64,000 nucleotides of DNA from Acinetobacter sp. ANC 4178 (GTDB lineage: Bacteria > Pseudomonadota > Gammaproteobacteria > Pseudomonadales > Moraxellaceae): NCBI RefSeq assembly GCF_004331175.1, contig NZ_SJOD01000002.1:124001-188000 (forward strand). The letters are read 5' to 3'. How positions within the stretch are numbered: the first letter of the stretch is position 1; each line of letters begins with the position of its first letter. A program made the translations under genes and the position numbers. Of this stretch, positions 29,134-39,278 are shown in pieces. The notes under the pieces are model-generated. The model worked only from the letters and a program-made list of their open reading frames with translations, ran no database searches and was not told where the DNA came from.

Positions 29134-30282
29134 TTAACGATTCTGCCAAACGCTAAATGCACCCTTACGTGTCGCGACTGTGAGTTGACCTTCAATAACA
29201 CGCAATGTACGTACAGCACCACTGGTTTTGGCACGACCAATTAACCGACCTGAATTCGGGTCAATCAGATGTAATACGCCATCTAAATCCCCGACCACAA
29301 GGTCTTGACCAAAGAGTACTGGATTACTCAGCTCTCGGTTTAAAAGTTGCTCATTCTGCCACAATTGCTGACCTGTCGCCAGATCATAGGCCACTAGCTT
29401 GCCATCTGCTTGTGCAACAAAGACTTTATTGTCTGCAACTTCAGGACGTTTGGTACTGCTGGCATCTTCACTCCAAATCACTTGTTGTGAAGCCAAGTCT
29501 GTTGCAGTCACTTGCCCTTGGAAACTGGTGGTCACTAAAAGCTGACCTGCGACCACTGGGTCACCATCCACATCATTTAAGCGCTGAATGTCCGAACGAC
29601 CATCACTCACCGCTACACGGCGCTGCATACGAGGGACACCACTGAGTACATCTAAAGCATAGACATAAGCATTTGCAGAAGACACCAATACAGTACGTGC
29701 ATCGAGTGCTACAGGCGTTGAAGTACCACGTAAGCTAAATTGTACGCTTGGTAAATCATAACTCCAGACTTGCTGCCCAGACTCTAAATCGTGCGCGTAA
29801 ACCGTACCATCATTACTGACAGTCACCACACGACCTGATTGTACCAATGAGGGCGCTAGAATTGCTCCTGTTAATTGAGCAGTCCACTTTTGTTCGCCCG
29901 TGGCTTGATCTAGTGCAAACAATTGACCTTTATGGTTTCCAACAATGACCAAACCATCTTTGGCTTCTACGCCCGAGCTTAGACCTTGCTTAGAGACTTT
30001 TTTACTCCAAACTTTATCTTTACCACGATAGGCGGTGACTTCACCTTTAGGGCTGGCAATGAAAATTACCCCATTATCGATGTCCAATTGCAAACGTAGT
30101 GGATCTGCTTCTGAAGTCGAAGAAACACTTTCAGAAAAAACAGGCGCTAAACTTTTCGATTGTTCAAGTTTAGGTAATGGACTTGGTTTGACATCTTCAA
30201 CTTTAATTTTGTTACTCGAACAACCGACTAAAGCCAGCGTCAAAATTGTTAGTGCAAACGGTATTTTATATTTTCTATCCAT
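29134..30282 (-). CDS. bamB: Outer membrane protein assembly factor BamB
   Basis: Lipoprotein of the BAM complex that inserts beta-barrel proteins into the outer membrane. 382 residues. The lipobox LALVGC is at about 16-21 and repeated PQQ-type blades follow (GQLFALDQATGEQKW, GTVYAHDLESGQQVW, GKLVAYDLATGQQLW), as in an eight-bladed propeller. It overlaps the yfgM stop codon by one base (TAATG), so translation is coupled. The same yfgM-bamB-der order is found in E. coli. Confidence 0.97.
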   Translation of the reverse strand: MDRKYKIPFALTILTLALVGCSSNKIKVEDVKPSPLPKLEQSKSLAPVFSESVSSTSEADPLRLQLDIDNGVIFIASPKGEVTAYRGKDKVWSKKVSKQGLSSGVEAKDGLVIVGNHKGQLFALDQATGEQKWTAQLTGAILAPSLVQSGRVVTVSNDGTVYAHDLESGQQVWSYDLPSVQFSLRGTSTPVALDARTVLVSSANAYVYALDVLSGVPRMQRRVAVSDGRSDIQRLNDVDGDPVVAGQLLVTTSFQGQVTATDLASQQVIWSEDASSTKRPEVADNKVFVAQADGKLVAYDLATGQQLWQNEQLLNRELSNPVLFGQDLVVGDLDGVLHLIDPNSGRLIGRAKTSGAVRTLRVIEGQLTVATRKGAFSVWQNR

Positions 30283-30986
30283 TAAGACTCATCCACGTGT
30301 GTTTCTAAAATTGGGCGTTCGATTTCAGGATCATCCACTAAAACGCCAACACTTTCGAGTTTAATTTGTAAAATTTGGCGCTCTTGTTTACGCTCAATTA
30401 ACGCATCCCATGCACTTTGATATGCTTTTTTCGCATTTTCAATATCACTCTTCGCAACGTATACATCACCACGCGCTTCATCAGCCGTTGCTTTGAAGGC
30501 TGGATCGGTAACCAGAGCTAAAGATTTAAGGGCATCGTCATATTTATTTTGCGCCAACTGTGCATAAGCCAAACGTAGTTTCACGATTTGTGTTAAACCA
30601 CTATCTTTGACTTTAGAGTTTTCAACCTTTTTCAGGGCTTTCTCTGCACCAGCATAGTCACCCTTGTCATAAGCCAACTTCGCCATCACAAATTGAGTCT
30701 GAATCGCCTGTGCAGAATCAGGATCATCTTTCACAATTTTATCCGCAGCTTCAGTCAACTCAGTCATCGCATTCGGATTAGCTTGCACATTACGCGCATC
30801 ATCCATCAATTGCTGAACTTTTGCAGTTTGCATTTGCGATTCTGCAAGGTTTTTCTTTTGCCAATATTCCCAACCGAAAAAGGCAATCAACGCAATTAAA
30901 ATCCCACTAATGATGGCCGAACCATATTTTTTAGTGAAAGACTTTAAACCCTCAAGTTGTTCTTCTTCACTCAATGATGCGCTCAT
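30282..30986 (-). CDS. yfgM: YfgM-like tetratricopeptide protein (SecYEG ancillary)
   Basis: 234 residues. A cytoplasmic N-terminus (LSEEEQLEGLKSFTKKYG) precedes one membrane helix near 23-42, then a periplasmic domain of TPR-like helices (AIQTQFVMAKLAYDKGDYAGAEKAL). In E. coli YfgM binds SecYEG and PpiD and helps newly exported proteins. It sits between hisS (33 bp upstream) and bamB, the usual place. The C-terminal tail beyond residue 215 is short and acidic. Confidence 0.9.
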   Translation of the reverse strand: MSASLSEEEQLEGLKSFTKKYGSAIISGILIALIAFFGWEYWQKKNLAESQMQTAKVQQLMDDARNVQANPNAMTELTEAADKIVKDDPDSAQAIQTQFVMAKLAYDKGDYAGAEKALKKVENSKVKDSGLTQIVKLRLAYAQLAQNKYDDALKSLALVTDPAFKATADEARGDVYVAKSDIENAKKAYQSAWDALIERKQERQILQIKLESVGVLVDDPEIERPILETHVDES

Positions 30987-31019
30987 TTGATTACCCTTTT
31001 CCTAAATGTTATTTGACTC

Positions 31020-32315
31020 TTATTTTGAAGAAAATTTTTCGATGAAGTATGGCACGACATCAGCAATTGCGACTTCGGTCTGTTCTGCGGTAGCCAAAGT
31101 TTTGACCAATAGCTGCTGTGCTTCCCACTCACGCTCACCCAAAATCAAAGCATACAAAGCACCAGATTGATCTGCCTTTTTCATTTGGCTTTTCATTGAA
31201 CCTTGTGAGCCGACTTTTAAACGCAATGAGCTTTGTGCCGTGTCTAACTGATTACGGAATTGTTCCGCCAAAACCAACGCCTTCCCTTGAGAGGCAGGAT
31301 CTGCCACCAAGAAAATCTCACAATCACGAATTGGAGCAGCTTCTTCGACTTGTTCAAGCAAAAGTAATAAACGCTCTATCCCCATGGCAAAACCAACCGC
31401 GGGTACAGACTGATCAGCCTTTCCTTTTAGCTGTCCAACCAAACCATCATAACGACCACCCGCACATACCGTACCTTGTGAACCCAAATGCGTGGTGGTC
31501 CATTCAAATACAGTTTTGTTGTAATAGTCTAAACCACGAACCAATTTCTGGTTAATCACAAAGCTCACACCCGCATCAGTTAAATACTGCTGCAAAGTTG
31601 CAAAGTGCTGTAAGGTCTCTTCCCCCATAAAGTCATGCAATTTTGGCGCATTTTCTAAAATGGCTTGGGTTTTTGCATCTTTAGAGTCAAGAATACGCAG
31701 TGGATTGGTGGTCAAACGGCGTTGTGAATCTTCATCCAAATCATTTTTATGTGATTCTAAGAACTCAACCAAAGCTGCACGATAAGCGGCACGCTCATCC
31801 GACTCACCTAAAGTATTCAATTCAAGCTGTACTTTATCCGCCACACCCATACGTTTCCATAGGCGTGCCGTCATCAAAATCAGCTCAGCATCCATATCTG
31901 GCGTCGCCACACCAAAAGTTTCCACACCAAACTGATGGAACTGGCGGTAACGACCTTTTTGTGGTTTTTCATAACGGAACATTGGTCCGATATACCACAC
32001 ACGCGGTGTCGCACCACGGAGCAAGTTATGCTCAAGCATGGCACGCACACAACCAGCCGTTCCTTCAGGACGCAGCGTCAAAGACTCAGGCGGATTGCCT
32101 TTATCCAAGAACGTATACATTTCTTTTTCAACGATATCCGTTGCATCACCAATCGAACGTTTGAACAAATTGGTTTGTTCAACAATAGGCAAACGGATTT
32201 GTTGATAGCCATAGGCATCCATTAAAGATGCTAAATGTTGCTCTAGACGTCTCCATGCAGGTGTTTGCGATGGAAGGATGTCATTAAAACCTTTGATTGC
32301 GACAATTGAACTCAT
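31020..32315 (-). CDS. hisS: Histidyl-tRNA synthetase
   Basis: Charges tRNA-His. 431 residues, class II fold. Motif 2 is in the region [19 protein letters not shown] near 113-131. The histidine-binding loops are [15 protein letters not shown] near 258-272 and [15 protein letters not shown] near 282-296, motif 3 is [13 protein letters not shown] near 307-319, and a C-terminal anticodon-binding domain follows. Its start overlaps the ispG stop by 4 bp. Cytoplasmic and complete. Confidence 0.98.
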   Translation of the reverse strand: MSSIVAIKGFNDILPSQTPAWRRLEQHLASLMDAYGYQQIRLPIVEQTNLFKRSIGDATDIVEKEMYTFLDKGNPPESLTLRPEGTAGCVRAMLEHNLLRGATPRVWYIGPMFRYEKPQKGRYRQFHQFGVETFGVATPDMDAELILMTARLWKRMGVADKVQLELNTLGESDERAAYRAALVEFLESHKNDLDEDSQRRLTTNPLRILDSKDAKTQAILENAPKLHDFMGEETLQHFATLQQYLTDAGVSFVINQKLVRGLDYYNKTVFEWTTTHLGSQGTVCAGGRYDGLVGQLKGKADQSVPAVGFAMGIERLLLLLEQVEEAAPIRDCEIFLVADPASQGKALVLAEQFRNQLDTAQSSLRLKVGSQGSMKSQMKKADQSGALYALILGEREWEAQQLLVKTLATAEQTEVAIADVVPYFIEKFSSK

Positions 32316-33427
32316 GATGAACTACGAATGATCTCTTTAGATTTAGCTTCTTCAAGCTCTAGAACACGTTGACGAACCATTGTTTCGATTTCATCAACCA
32401 ACTGGTTGGTATCAATGAGATGGCTTTTCTCGCCATTTCGATACACAAGCGAACGTGGACTTGCCCCCACCACGCCAATATCAGCCTCTTTGGCTTCGCC
32501 TGGTCCATTCACCTTACAACCAATGACCGATACGTCCATTGGGGTACGAATGTCTTCCAAACGCTCTTCTAAAGCTTGCATCACTGAAATCACATTAAAT
32601 TCTTGTCGTGAACAGCTTGGGCAAGCAATAAAGTTAATGCCATTTGAACGAAGACTGAGTGATTTTAAAATATCAAAACCAATTTTAACTTCTTCTTCTG
32701 GTTCTGCTGCCAATGAAATACGCATGGTGTCTCCAATGCCTTCCATTAACAAACCACCCAATGCAATGGCTGATTTTACTGAACCCGTACGATAAATCCC
32801 CGCTTCGGTAACCCCTAAATGCAAGGGGTTATCAATCTGCTGTGATAATAAACGGTAAGCATCCATGGTCAAAAACACATTCGATGCTTTTACAGAAACC
32901 TTAAATTCATGAAAATTCAAACGGTCTAAGATATCAATATGACGCATTGCCGATTCAAGCAGTGCTTGACCTGTCGGTTCACCATATTTCTTTTGAATGT
33001 CTTTTTCCAAAGAACCCGCATTTACACCAATACGCATAGAAATATCATGATGACGCGCCGCAGCGACCACTTCACGAATTTTCGCTTCCGAGCCAATATT
33101 ACCCGGATTAATACGTAAACAATCTGCGCCCATGTCGGCCACTTTTAATGCGATTTTATAATCGAAGTGAATATCTGCCACCAAAGGCACTTGCACGCGT
33201 TTACGAATTTCACCAAAAGCTTCTGCTGCTTCCATCGAAGGCACAGAAACTCGCATAATGTCAGCGCCCGCATCCGCACAGCGCTGAATCTGAGCCACAG
33301 TCGCATCGACATCACAAGTTTCAGTATTGGTCATACTTTGAATACTGATCGGAGCATCACCTCCGACGTAAACAGAACCCACACGAATTTTGCGGGTAGT
33401 ACGGCGTTGAATCGGGTTTACAATCAT
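32312..33427 (-). CDS. ispG: 4-hydroxy-3-methylbut-2-en-1-yl diphosphate synthase (flavodoxin)
   Basis: Converts MEcPP to HMBPP, the penultimate step of the MEP isoprenoid pathway. 371 residues. A TIM-barrel N-terminal domain starts with [12 protein letters not shown], and the [4Fe-4S] ligands are Cys269, Cys272, Cys304 and Glu311 (CPSC and [10 protein letters not shown]). It lies 20 bp after the rodZ gene and overlaps hisS by 4 bp. Confidence 0.98.
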   Translation of the reverse strand: MIVNPIQRRTTRKIRVGSVYVGGDAPISIQSMTNTETCDVDATVAQIQRCADAGADIMRVSVPSMEAAEAFGEIRKRVQVPLVADIHFDYKIALKVADMGADCLRINPGNIGSEAKIREVVAAARHHDISMRIGVNAGSLEKDIQKKYGEPTGQALLESAMRHIDILDRLNFHEFKVSVKASNVFLTMDAYRLLSQQIDNPLHLGVTEAGIYRTGSVKSAIALGGLLMEGIGDTMRISLAAEPEEEVKIGFDILKSLSLRSNGINFIACPSCSRQEFNVISVMQALEERLEDIRTPMDVSVIGCKVNGPGEAKEADIGVVGASPRSLVYRNGEKSHLIDTNQLVDEIETMVRQRVLELEEAKSKEIIRSSS

Positions 33428-33447
33428 GATTATTTACTCTGGCACCA

Positions 33448-34242
33448 TTAGCGAGATAAACGGAATTCTGCTTTCCCATTTACCGTGTATGGTGACAATG
33501 AAATCTGCTCATTGTTCAAACTTAATGACACTGCTGATGCATCATCCAAACGAATTTGGAATGGGGCCTCACCATTTAAGGTTAAAGTATTGGCTTGACG
33601 ACCTGTCGCTAAAACTTTACCCGTCGAATCCACAATATGAACTGAGGTCGGACGATTAAAATTCAAGACCAATTGATCACCAGAAACTGCGGTTGCACCG
33701 CCTACGGACAAGACTTCAACTTCAGATTTATTCGCATCTGCCGCACTACTTCCTGCATTAGAACCCGATGAGCCCCAGTTTTGAATCGTGCCAACAATTG
33801 CAGCCAAGATCACTAAAATAATAATGATGATGACAGATCGTTTTAACCATTTACGGTTACGCTCACTGTTTGATCCTGGCAATTTACCCATAATCTTGAT
33901 TGGCGAATTATCCAAGGCATGATTAGGTACCATCCCTGTATCATTGGCATAAATTTCATCAAAACGCTGAATCAGTGAGGTTGCATCGACATTTAAATAT
34001 TTTGCATAAGTGCGATAGTAACCTTTAATAAAGGTTGCTTCAGGCAAAGACTTATATTCATCTTGCTCTAATGCAGTTAAAGTTTTTACAGGAATTTTTA
34101 AATCTGCAGCAACTTGACTTAATTCACGTTTTTGAGCAATACGTTTCTGGCGTAAGTATTCTCCAGGACGCTGGACATTTCCTAATGCATTAGGTACTAC
34201 GCTTGAACCATTCGATTGCGGTGAATTAGGATTTACTTCCAT
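33448..34242 (-). CDS. rodZ: RodZ-like cytoskeletal/HTH membrane protein
   Basis: 264 residues. A Cro-like HTH lies at about 28-95 (LRQKRIAQKRELSQVAADLK, AEATFIKGYYRTYAKYL-like pattern), followed by a basic stretch and one membrane helix near 131-150. A Ser/Asn-rich periplasmic linker leads to a C-terminal DUF4115 beta domain (GEAPFQIRLDDASAV). RodZ links the MreB filament to the cell-wall elongation machinery. The start overlaps the pilF stop by 10 bp. The order pilF-rodZ-ispG is usual in gammaproteobacteria. Confidence 0.9.
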   Translation of the reverse strand: MEVNPNSPQSNGSSVVPNALGNVQRPGEYLRQKRIAQKRELSQVAADLKIPVKTLTALEQDEYKSLPEATFIKGYYRTYAKYLNVDATSLIQRFDEIYANDTGMVPNHALDNSPIKIMGKLPGSNSERNRKWLKRSVIIIIILVILAAIVGTIQNWGSSGSNAGSSAADANKSEVEVLSVGGATAVSGDQLVLNFNRPTSVHIVDSTGKVLATGRQANTLTLNGEAPFQIRLDDASAVSLSLNNEQISLSPYTVNGKAEFRLSR

Positions 34243-35048
34243 ACGGCCTCAGTACTGTACTGTAATTGCAAATAACGTGTGTATTCTTGGCTATCTGGGA
34301 ACAATGCACGCAGTTGGTTTACCAACACTTGCATACCCATCTGATCGCCATTGGCTCGCGCAATACGAATACCAATCCATAATGCACGCGCACTCTGATT
34401 TTTCTGCCCAACCAGACGAACAAACTGTTCATATAACTGTGTTGCAGCAGGAATTTGTTGTCTTAAATAAAATATTTCCGACAACTCTAACATTGAAACA
34501 TAAGAATTCGGATTCACTTGCAATGCTTGCTTGAATGATTTTTCAGCATTCGCTGTATCACCCAACTTTAAGTAAATACGTCCTAAATTTTCCAACGCCT
34601 TAAATCGCTGATCATAACCTAGGGTTGAACCAGCAATTGTTAATTGTTCAATCGCCTCATTATAACGCCCTACGACGTATAAATACGTACCATAGTTGTT
34701 ACGAGCTTGCGCATTTTTAGGATCTGCGGAAATTGCACGCTTAAAATGCGTTTCCGCTTTTTCCATATTCGCAGGGCTGCCTTCTTGCTGTAGCAACACG
34801 CCCATCATCATATTTGCCGTGGAATCACGAGACTCCATTTCTAATGCTTGATCGAGCGCACGTTTTGCTGCATCCAAGTCACCCTTACGAATATATTCCG
34901 CGGCCAATTGAGTACGCACTTCTACGGCTTTCTCGGGGTCTTTTTTAAACCCTGGTGCTGACGAAGTGGTTGTTGTAATACAACCCACCAACGACGCCGA
35001 AAGACAAAACATGGTCATACATGCAAATTTGTAGGTGGGTTTACTCAA
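34233..35048 (-). CDS. pilF: Type IV pilus biogenesis/stability lipoprotein PilF (PilW)
   Basis: 271 residues. The lipobox LVGC is at about 20-23, and five to six TPR repeats follow (AAEYIRKGDLDAAKRALDQA, AQARNNYGTYLYVVGRYNEA and so on). PilF/PilW helps the secretin PilQ assemble in the outer membrane, so the cell is expected to make type IV pili. It is 15 bp downstream of rlmN, as in Pseudomonas and Neisseria neighbours. Confidence 0.92.
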   Translation of the reverse strand: MSKPTYKFACMTMFCLSASLVGCITTTTSSAPGFKKDPEKAVEVRTQLAAEYIRKGDLDAAKRALDQALEMESRDSTANMMMGVLLQQEGSPANMEKAETHFKRAISADPKNAQARNNYGTYLYVVGRYNEAIEQLTIAGSTLGYDQRFKALENLGRIYLKLGDTANAEKSFKQALQVNPNSYVSMLELSEIFYLRQQIPAATQLYEQFVRLVGQKNQSARALWIGIRIARANGDQMGMQVLVNQLRALFPDSQEYTRYLQLQYSTEAVWK

Positions 35049-35063
35049 TTAATAGCCCCTTTA

Positions 35064-36299
35064 TTATCCGTTTGAGCGCAAAATCTCATTCCGCTCAGCC
35101 ACTTTTTTCTTCCACTGCTCTGCACGACGTGTGCGGTCAGCCACTTGACCAACCAACTGTCCACATGCAGCATCAATATCATCACCACGTGTCTGACGAA
35201 TCGTACACACAAATCCTGCATCAGACAAAGTTTTTTGGAAAGAAATAATACGGTTACGACTTGAGCGACCATATGGTGCATGCGGAAACGGATTAAAGGG
35301 AATTAAATTAATTTTACTTGGTAAATTCTTTAACAATTTCAATAGTTGTTGTGCATGTTCAGGATGGTCATTCACCCCATCCAGCATCACATATTCAATC
35401 GTGACATGGCGACGTGCACTTTCATTACCATCTTTCGCCAAATAGCGCTGACATGCTGCAATTAATTGAGCCAAAGGATATTTTTTATTAATTGGCACCA
35501 ATTCATTACGCAATTCATCATTTGGCGCATGTAGCGAAATTGCTAAAGCGACATCAATATCTTGTGCCAATTGATCAATTTTAGGTACTACACCTGACGT
35601 TGACAGGGTCACACGACGTTTTGACATGCCATAAGCAAAATCATCCAGCATCAAGCGCATAGAGCTTAAGACTGCATCATAATTCAGCAATGGTTCGCCC
35701 ATCCCCATCATAACCACATTGGTCACGGTACGTTCACGCTCAGCAACAGGGACTTCTTCCATATAGGAATAGTTTGCCATCCACAATTGACCAATAATTT
35801 CCGCAGGGGTTAAATCACGTTGGAAACCTTGCTTACCTGTAGAACAGAATGAACAATCTAAGGCACAACCCACTTGTGAAGAAATACACAAAGTTTTACG
35901 TGCACCTGTTTTATCTTCTGCTGGGATGAGAACAGTTTCAACCAATGAACCTGTACCTTCACCGACACGGAACACCCATTTACGTGTGCCATCTTTAGAA
36001 TAGTTACGGTGTACAACTTCTGGCGCTTTGACTTCACATACGCGCTCTAATTTTTCTCGCAACTTGCCAGAAATGTTGGTCATTTCAGCAAAATCAGTTA
36101 CAAAATATTGATGGATCCACTTCATCACCTGTCCTGCACGGAATTTCTTTTCGCCCATCGCTTCAAAGAATTGTTCCAGTTCAAGACGTGACATGCCCAG
36201 TAAATTCACTTTTTCCACAGAAGGTTGCTGTGTTGGAGTGGACAAAGATTGTTGCGATTCATCAGACGTTGCAGATGAAACGACCACTTCAGTACTCAT
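35064..36299 (-). CDS. rlmN: Dual-specificity RNA methyltransferase RlmN
   Basis: Radical-SAM enzyme making 2-methyladenosine at A2503 of 23S rRNA and A37 of some tRNAs. 411 residues. The iron-sulfur cluster motif CxxxCxxC is at Cys145, Cys149 and Cys152, and the conserved C-terminal Cys near 379 ([10 protein letters not shown]) is present. The first 30 residues are a Ser/Gln-rich extension with low conservation; an internal ATG at codon 36 ([11 protein letters not shown]) would give the usual start of the family, so the true start is open. First gene of the rlmN-pilF-rodZ-ispG-hisS-yfgM-bamB run. Confidence 0.96.
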   Translation of the reverse strand: MSTEVVVSSATSDESQQSLSTPTQQPSVEKVNLLGMSRLELEQFFEAMGEKKFRAGQVMKWIHQYFVTDFAEMTNISGKLREKLERVCEVKAPEVVHRNYSKDGTRKWVFRVGEGTGSLVETVLIPAEDKTGARKTLCISSQVGCALDCSFCSTGKQGFQRDLTPAEIIGQLWMANYSYMEEVPVAERERTVTNVVMMGMGEPLLNYDAVLSSMRLMLDDFAYGMSKRRVTLSTSGVVPKIDQLAQDIDVALAISLHAPNDELRNELVPINKKYPLAQLIAACQRYLAKDGNESARRHVTIEYVMLDGVNDHPEHAQQLLKLLKNLPSKINLIPFNPFPHAPYGRSSRNRIISFQKTLSDAGFVCTIRQTRGDDIDAACGQLVGQVADRTRRAEQWKKKVAERNEILRSNG

Positions 36300-36372
36300 G
36301 TGTAATTACCTAAACCATGTCGAAGATAGAAGGAGATTGCTCAATATTCAAGCAAATAAATTCAAAGAGAAT

Positions 36373-36409
36373 AAAAAAACCAGATAAGCAGTATAACACT
36401 TATCTGGTT
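36373..36409 (-). terminator. Terminator of ndk
   Basis: An 11-bp perfect stem AACCAGATAAG/CTTATCTGGTT is followed on the minus strand by seven T. It stands 14 bp after the ndk stop and before the rlmN start. Confidence 0.85.
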
Positions 36410-36422
36410 CGAATACTGCGAA

Positions 36423-36854
36423 TTAACGAGTACGCGGAGCAATCTCAGTTTGAGCGAAGAAGTAGTTAACTTCACGATCAGCAGATGCTACAGAGTCAGA
36501 ACCGTGAGCAGCGTTTTCGTCGATGCTTACAGCGAAGTCAGCGCGGATTGTACCTGGAGCAGCTTCTTTAGGGTTAGTTGCGCCAAGGATTTCGCGGTGA
36601 GCAAGAACTGCGTTTTCGCCTTCAAGAACAGATACAACAACTGGACCAGAAGTCATGAACGCAACTAGGTCAGCAAAGAAACCACGTTCTTTGTGTTCTG
36701 CGTAGAAACCTTCAGCTTCAGTTTGAGTCAAGTGTTTCATTTTAGTCGCAACGATTTGAAGACCAGCTTTTTCAAAACGAGCAAAAATGTCACCAATGTG
36801 GTTTTTAGCAACTGCGTCTGGTTTTACGATAGATAAAGTACGTTCAATAGCCAT
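36423..36854 (-). CDS. ndk: Nucleoside diphosphate kinase
   Basis: Transfers the gamma phosphate between nucleoside triphosphates and diphosphates through a phosphohistidine. 143 residues. The catalytic His117 in NAAHGSD and the N-terminal [10 protein letters not shown] are canonical. Codon use looks highly biased (long runs of preferred codons), as expected for an abundant protein. Transcribed alone with its own terminator. Confidence 0.98.
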   Translation of the reverse strand: MAIERTLSIVKPDAVAKNHIGDIFARFEKAGLQIVATKMKHLTQTEAEGFYAEHKERGFFADLVAFMTSGPVVVSVLEGENAVLAHREILGATNPKEAAPGTIRADFAVSIDENAAHGSDSVASADREVNYFFAQTEIAPRTR

Positions 36855-36980
36855 GATTGGCTCCTTAAGTCAAATTAGACGTGAAAATTTTGCCGCATTA
36901 TACCGAATAATGTGCAACTATCAGCTTTTGTAATGTAAAAAAACTAGATTTTTTCGATGTGCTGCTAGAAAAATGCTGGA

Positions 36981-37181
36981 TTAGCTGGCTTCGTCAATCC
37001 ACGCCATTTGAATTGCCTCAAGCAAACCTTCAGTCGACTTAGTTGGATCATCACTAAAGTCAGGCAAAGCACACACCCACGCGTGTAAGTCGGTAAAACG
37101 AATCCATTGCGGGTCCACATCTGGATGTGCTTCATATAATTCAATCGCGATATCCATGGTATCGGTCCAACGTAAACCCAT
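36981..37181 (-). CDS. iscX: Fe-S assembly protein IscX
   Basis: 66 residues, the normal IscX length. The acidic pattern GLRWTDTMDIAIELYE, HPDVDPQWIRFTDLH and LEAIQMAWIDE is characteristic. IscX binds IscS and iron and tunes iron-sulfur cluster assembly. It is usually the last gene of the isc operon; here it stands apart, between ndk and the PAP2 gene, with no other isc gene in the window. Confidence 0.9.
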   Translation of the reverse strand: MGLRWTDTMDIAIELYEAHPDVDPQWIRFTDLHAWVCALPDFSDDPTKSTEGLLEAIQMAWIDEAS

Positions 37182-37261
37182 GACTGTTCCTAATTTATGC
37201 TATGAATTGGCTACTTTAACAAATTTCATCATGTCTGAAAAACTGCTCAACATGATTCAAT

Positions 37262-37813
37262 CTACAAGACCACACTAAACATTGGTGCACACGCAATAAT
37301 CACCGCGGCAACACTCGCACCTATTACCGCGCCAACAGCGACATCACTAGGATAATGCAAGCCGAGCACCATACGGGACAAAGCAACCAGCACAGTAAAG
37401 GGCAACATTAAGACCAATAACATCGGTTGAATTGAACCGATTACCACACTCGCCATGACCGCATGCAAGGTATGTCCAGAGGGAAAACTAAAATGGTCTA
37501 AAGGTCGCTCACACAGGCGTATCACTTGATGCACCTGATACGGTCGTGGGCGCACAGTTTTGGTTTTGAGAATCTTATAAATGGCTGTGCCCAGTAAAGA
37601 GCCTAAAATCAAATACACCATTTGTAAGCTATAAGACAGACCTTGCAACATCCAAAGACTCATCAACATAGCGCACCAAAAAACACCATCACCTAAACGG
37701 CTAATAAATTTAAAAAAAAGTGCCACTCGTTCTGAATGGGAAAAATGGTTCAGATATAAACAGCCTTTTAAGTCGAGATCGAGCATTTTTATTTTTGCAT
37801 TCTTAAAATTCAT
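37262..37813 (-). CDS. PAP2-family membrane phosphatase
   Basis: About 183 residues. The ATG at 37813 is chosen because GAGGAG lies 8 nt upstream; an in-frame ATG at 37849 would overlap the glycosyltransferase. All three phosphatase motifs are present: KTKTVRPRP, PSGHT and SRMVLGLHYPSD. Four to five membrane helices are predicted by eye. The family dephosphorylates lipid phosphates such as undecaprenyl pyrophosphate or phosphatidate. It is 28 bp after a glycosyltransferase gene, suggesting a joint role in a glycolipid or lipid-linked sugar. The substrate is not known. Confidence 0.88.
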   Translation of the reverse strand: MNFKNAKIKMLDLDLKGCLYLNHFSHSERVALFFKFISRLGDGVFWCAMLMSLWMLQGLSYSLQMVYLILGSLLGTAIYKILKTKTVRPRPYQVHQVIRLCERPLDHFSFPSGHTLHAVMASVVIGSIQPMLLVLMLPFTVLVALSRMVLGLHYPSDVAVGAVIGASVAAVIIACAPMFSVVL

Positions 37814-37841
37814 AATTTCTCTCCTCAAGCTTTTGTTTTGC

Positions 37842-39125
37842 TTATGCAATCATTCGAGTTTCCTTTGCCACTTGATATAGGGCTTGTTCCAATTGAGTCA
37901 CGGGATGATGCCACCCCATTTCCATTACGTTAAGACGGGCACTTTGCCCCATAGTATTCAGTTGTTGTCGTCTTGGTAGATTCTGCATTTGATTTGAAAA
38001 TGCATGTACATCATTTAATGGACTCAGCCATCCCGTTTTACCCTGTTCAATATGGGCATGAGCACATGCATAATTATATGCCACTACGGGTAAACCACTC
38101 GCCATTGCTTCTAAAACAACGTTACCAAAGGTTTCTACTTGGCTGGCAAACACAAAAACATCTGCGCTGGCATAAACACTTGCAAGATTCTTACCAGTTA
38201 AGCTGCCTGTAAAAATCACTCCATGTGCTTTACCCAAAGCTTCTAAGCGTTGACGGTCAGGTCCATCCCCCGTAATCACCAATTTATAATGTTTTTCACA
38301 ACGTTGCAGCATACATATATAGTTACGAATCAATACATCAATTTCTTTCTCGGGCGACAAGCGTCCCACGTAAAGCATCACTGTCGTGTTGCTATCTGCC
38401 CCCCAACTGCACCGATATGCATCAGAGCGATGGTTCGGGGAAAATTGCTGCGTGTCTACACCCCGCCCCACCACAACCAACGGACAAGTAATCCCAAATT
38501 GCTTTAAGGCATTTTGTGTATCTTTACTTGGAACACAGGTCAGTTGGGTATTGTTATGAAACCACCGTAAATAATGCTGTATCGGTTTCACCAAAAAAGC
38601 CAAATCAAAGAAGCGACTGAAATCCTGAAACGGTGAATGAAAACCACTCGATACAGGAATATTTCGGCTTTTAGCTGCGTGTAAGGCCGTAAGGCCCAAA
38701 GGCCCTTCCGTCACAATATGAACAACATTCGGCATAAACTCGTCTAAGGCATTCGCTACTTTTAGAAACTGAGGCCAACCAAATTGTAAACTTGGATATT
38801 TGGGAATACTTTGTGCAGTGACCAAACACTCTTTATTCGGGGAAAACTCTATGCTTTGCGTAGTTTGATTTGGACGAATCAGCAAGATTTTATGTCCCTG
38901 TCGTTGCAACCCCTTACAGAGATGCATCAAGGACAACGCCACCCCATTTACTTCTGGCGGCCATGTTTCTGTAACAATTGCTATTTTTAACCGTGGGCGA
39001 ACCAAGTCTTTTAAAACATTGACTTCTTCTTTGCTGTTTTTGTTTTGTTGTAATCTAAAATAAAACTTAAAACTTTCTGGAAAATCTTGTTGTTTTAACA
39101 GGCTCGCAGTGGATATGTAAGACAT
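37842..39125 (-). CDS. Glycosyltransferase family 4 (GT-B fold)
   Basis: 427 residues. An N-terminal extension of about 45 residues precedes the GT-B fold, which begins IAIVTETWPPEVNGVALSL. The donor-binding domain has VGRLSPEKEIDVLI near 260-275, and EAMASGLPVVAYN with upstream FGNVVLE gives the EX7E-type signature of GT4 enzymes. Start region features resemble alpha-mannosyl or sulfoquinovosyl-type lipid glycosyltransferases, but the sugar cannot be told. AGGTG lies 4 nt before the ATG. Paired with the PAP2 phosphatase gene. Confidence 0.88.
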   Translation of the reverse strand: MSYISTASLLKQQDFPESFKFYFRLQQNKNSKEEVNVLKDLVRPRLKIAIVTETWPPEVNGVALSLMHLCKGLQRQGHKILLIRPNQTTQSIEFSPNKECLVTAQSIPKYPSLQFGWPQFLKVANALDEFMPNVVHIVTEGPLGLTALHAAKSRNIPVSSGFHSPFQDFSRFFDLAFLVKPIQHYLRWFHNNTQLTCVPSKDTQNALKQFGITCPLVVVGRGVDTQQFSPNHRSDAYRCSWGADSNTTVMLYVGRLSPEKEIDVLIRNYICMLQRCEKHYKLVITGDGPDRQRLEALGKAHGVIFTGSLTGKNLASVYASADVFVFASQVETFGNVVLEAMASGLPVVAYNYACAHAHIEQGKTGWLSPLNDVHAFSNQMQNLPRRQQLNTMGQSARLNVMEMGWHHPVTQLEQALYQVAKETRMIA

Positions 39126-39211
39126 ATAACACCTATTGCTTGATTTTCTTTTAGCTTAGATGTCTTTTTTTACAGTTTGATGATTGTTGTTTGACATTCC
39201 CGTGAAATACA

Positions 39212-39268
39212 AAAGGGAGATAACCTTTACCTCCCTTTCGTTGATCATTTACAAAACCTAAAGGTTTT
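39212..39268. other. Two adjacent hairpins beside the IS
   Basis: AAAGGGAG/CTCCCTTT (39212-39238, 11-nt loop) and AAAACCT-AA-AGGTTTT (39253-39268) lie between the glycosyltransferase start and the IS left end. The first looks like a terminator for minus-strand transcripts coming from the right, possibly left over from a gene lost when the IS arrived. Confidence 0.35.
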
Positions 39269-39278
39269 ACAACGAAAT

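Noticed and set aside
29205-29645. 146-codon plus-strand frame within bamB
   Set aside because: Antisense to a clear beta-propeller gene; His/Leu-rich shadow translation.
31700-32164. 154-codon plus-strand frame within hisS
   Set aside because: Antisense to hisS; composition rich in His, Ser and Pro is typical of antisense frames here.
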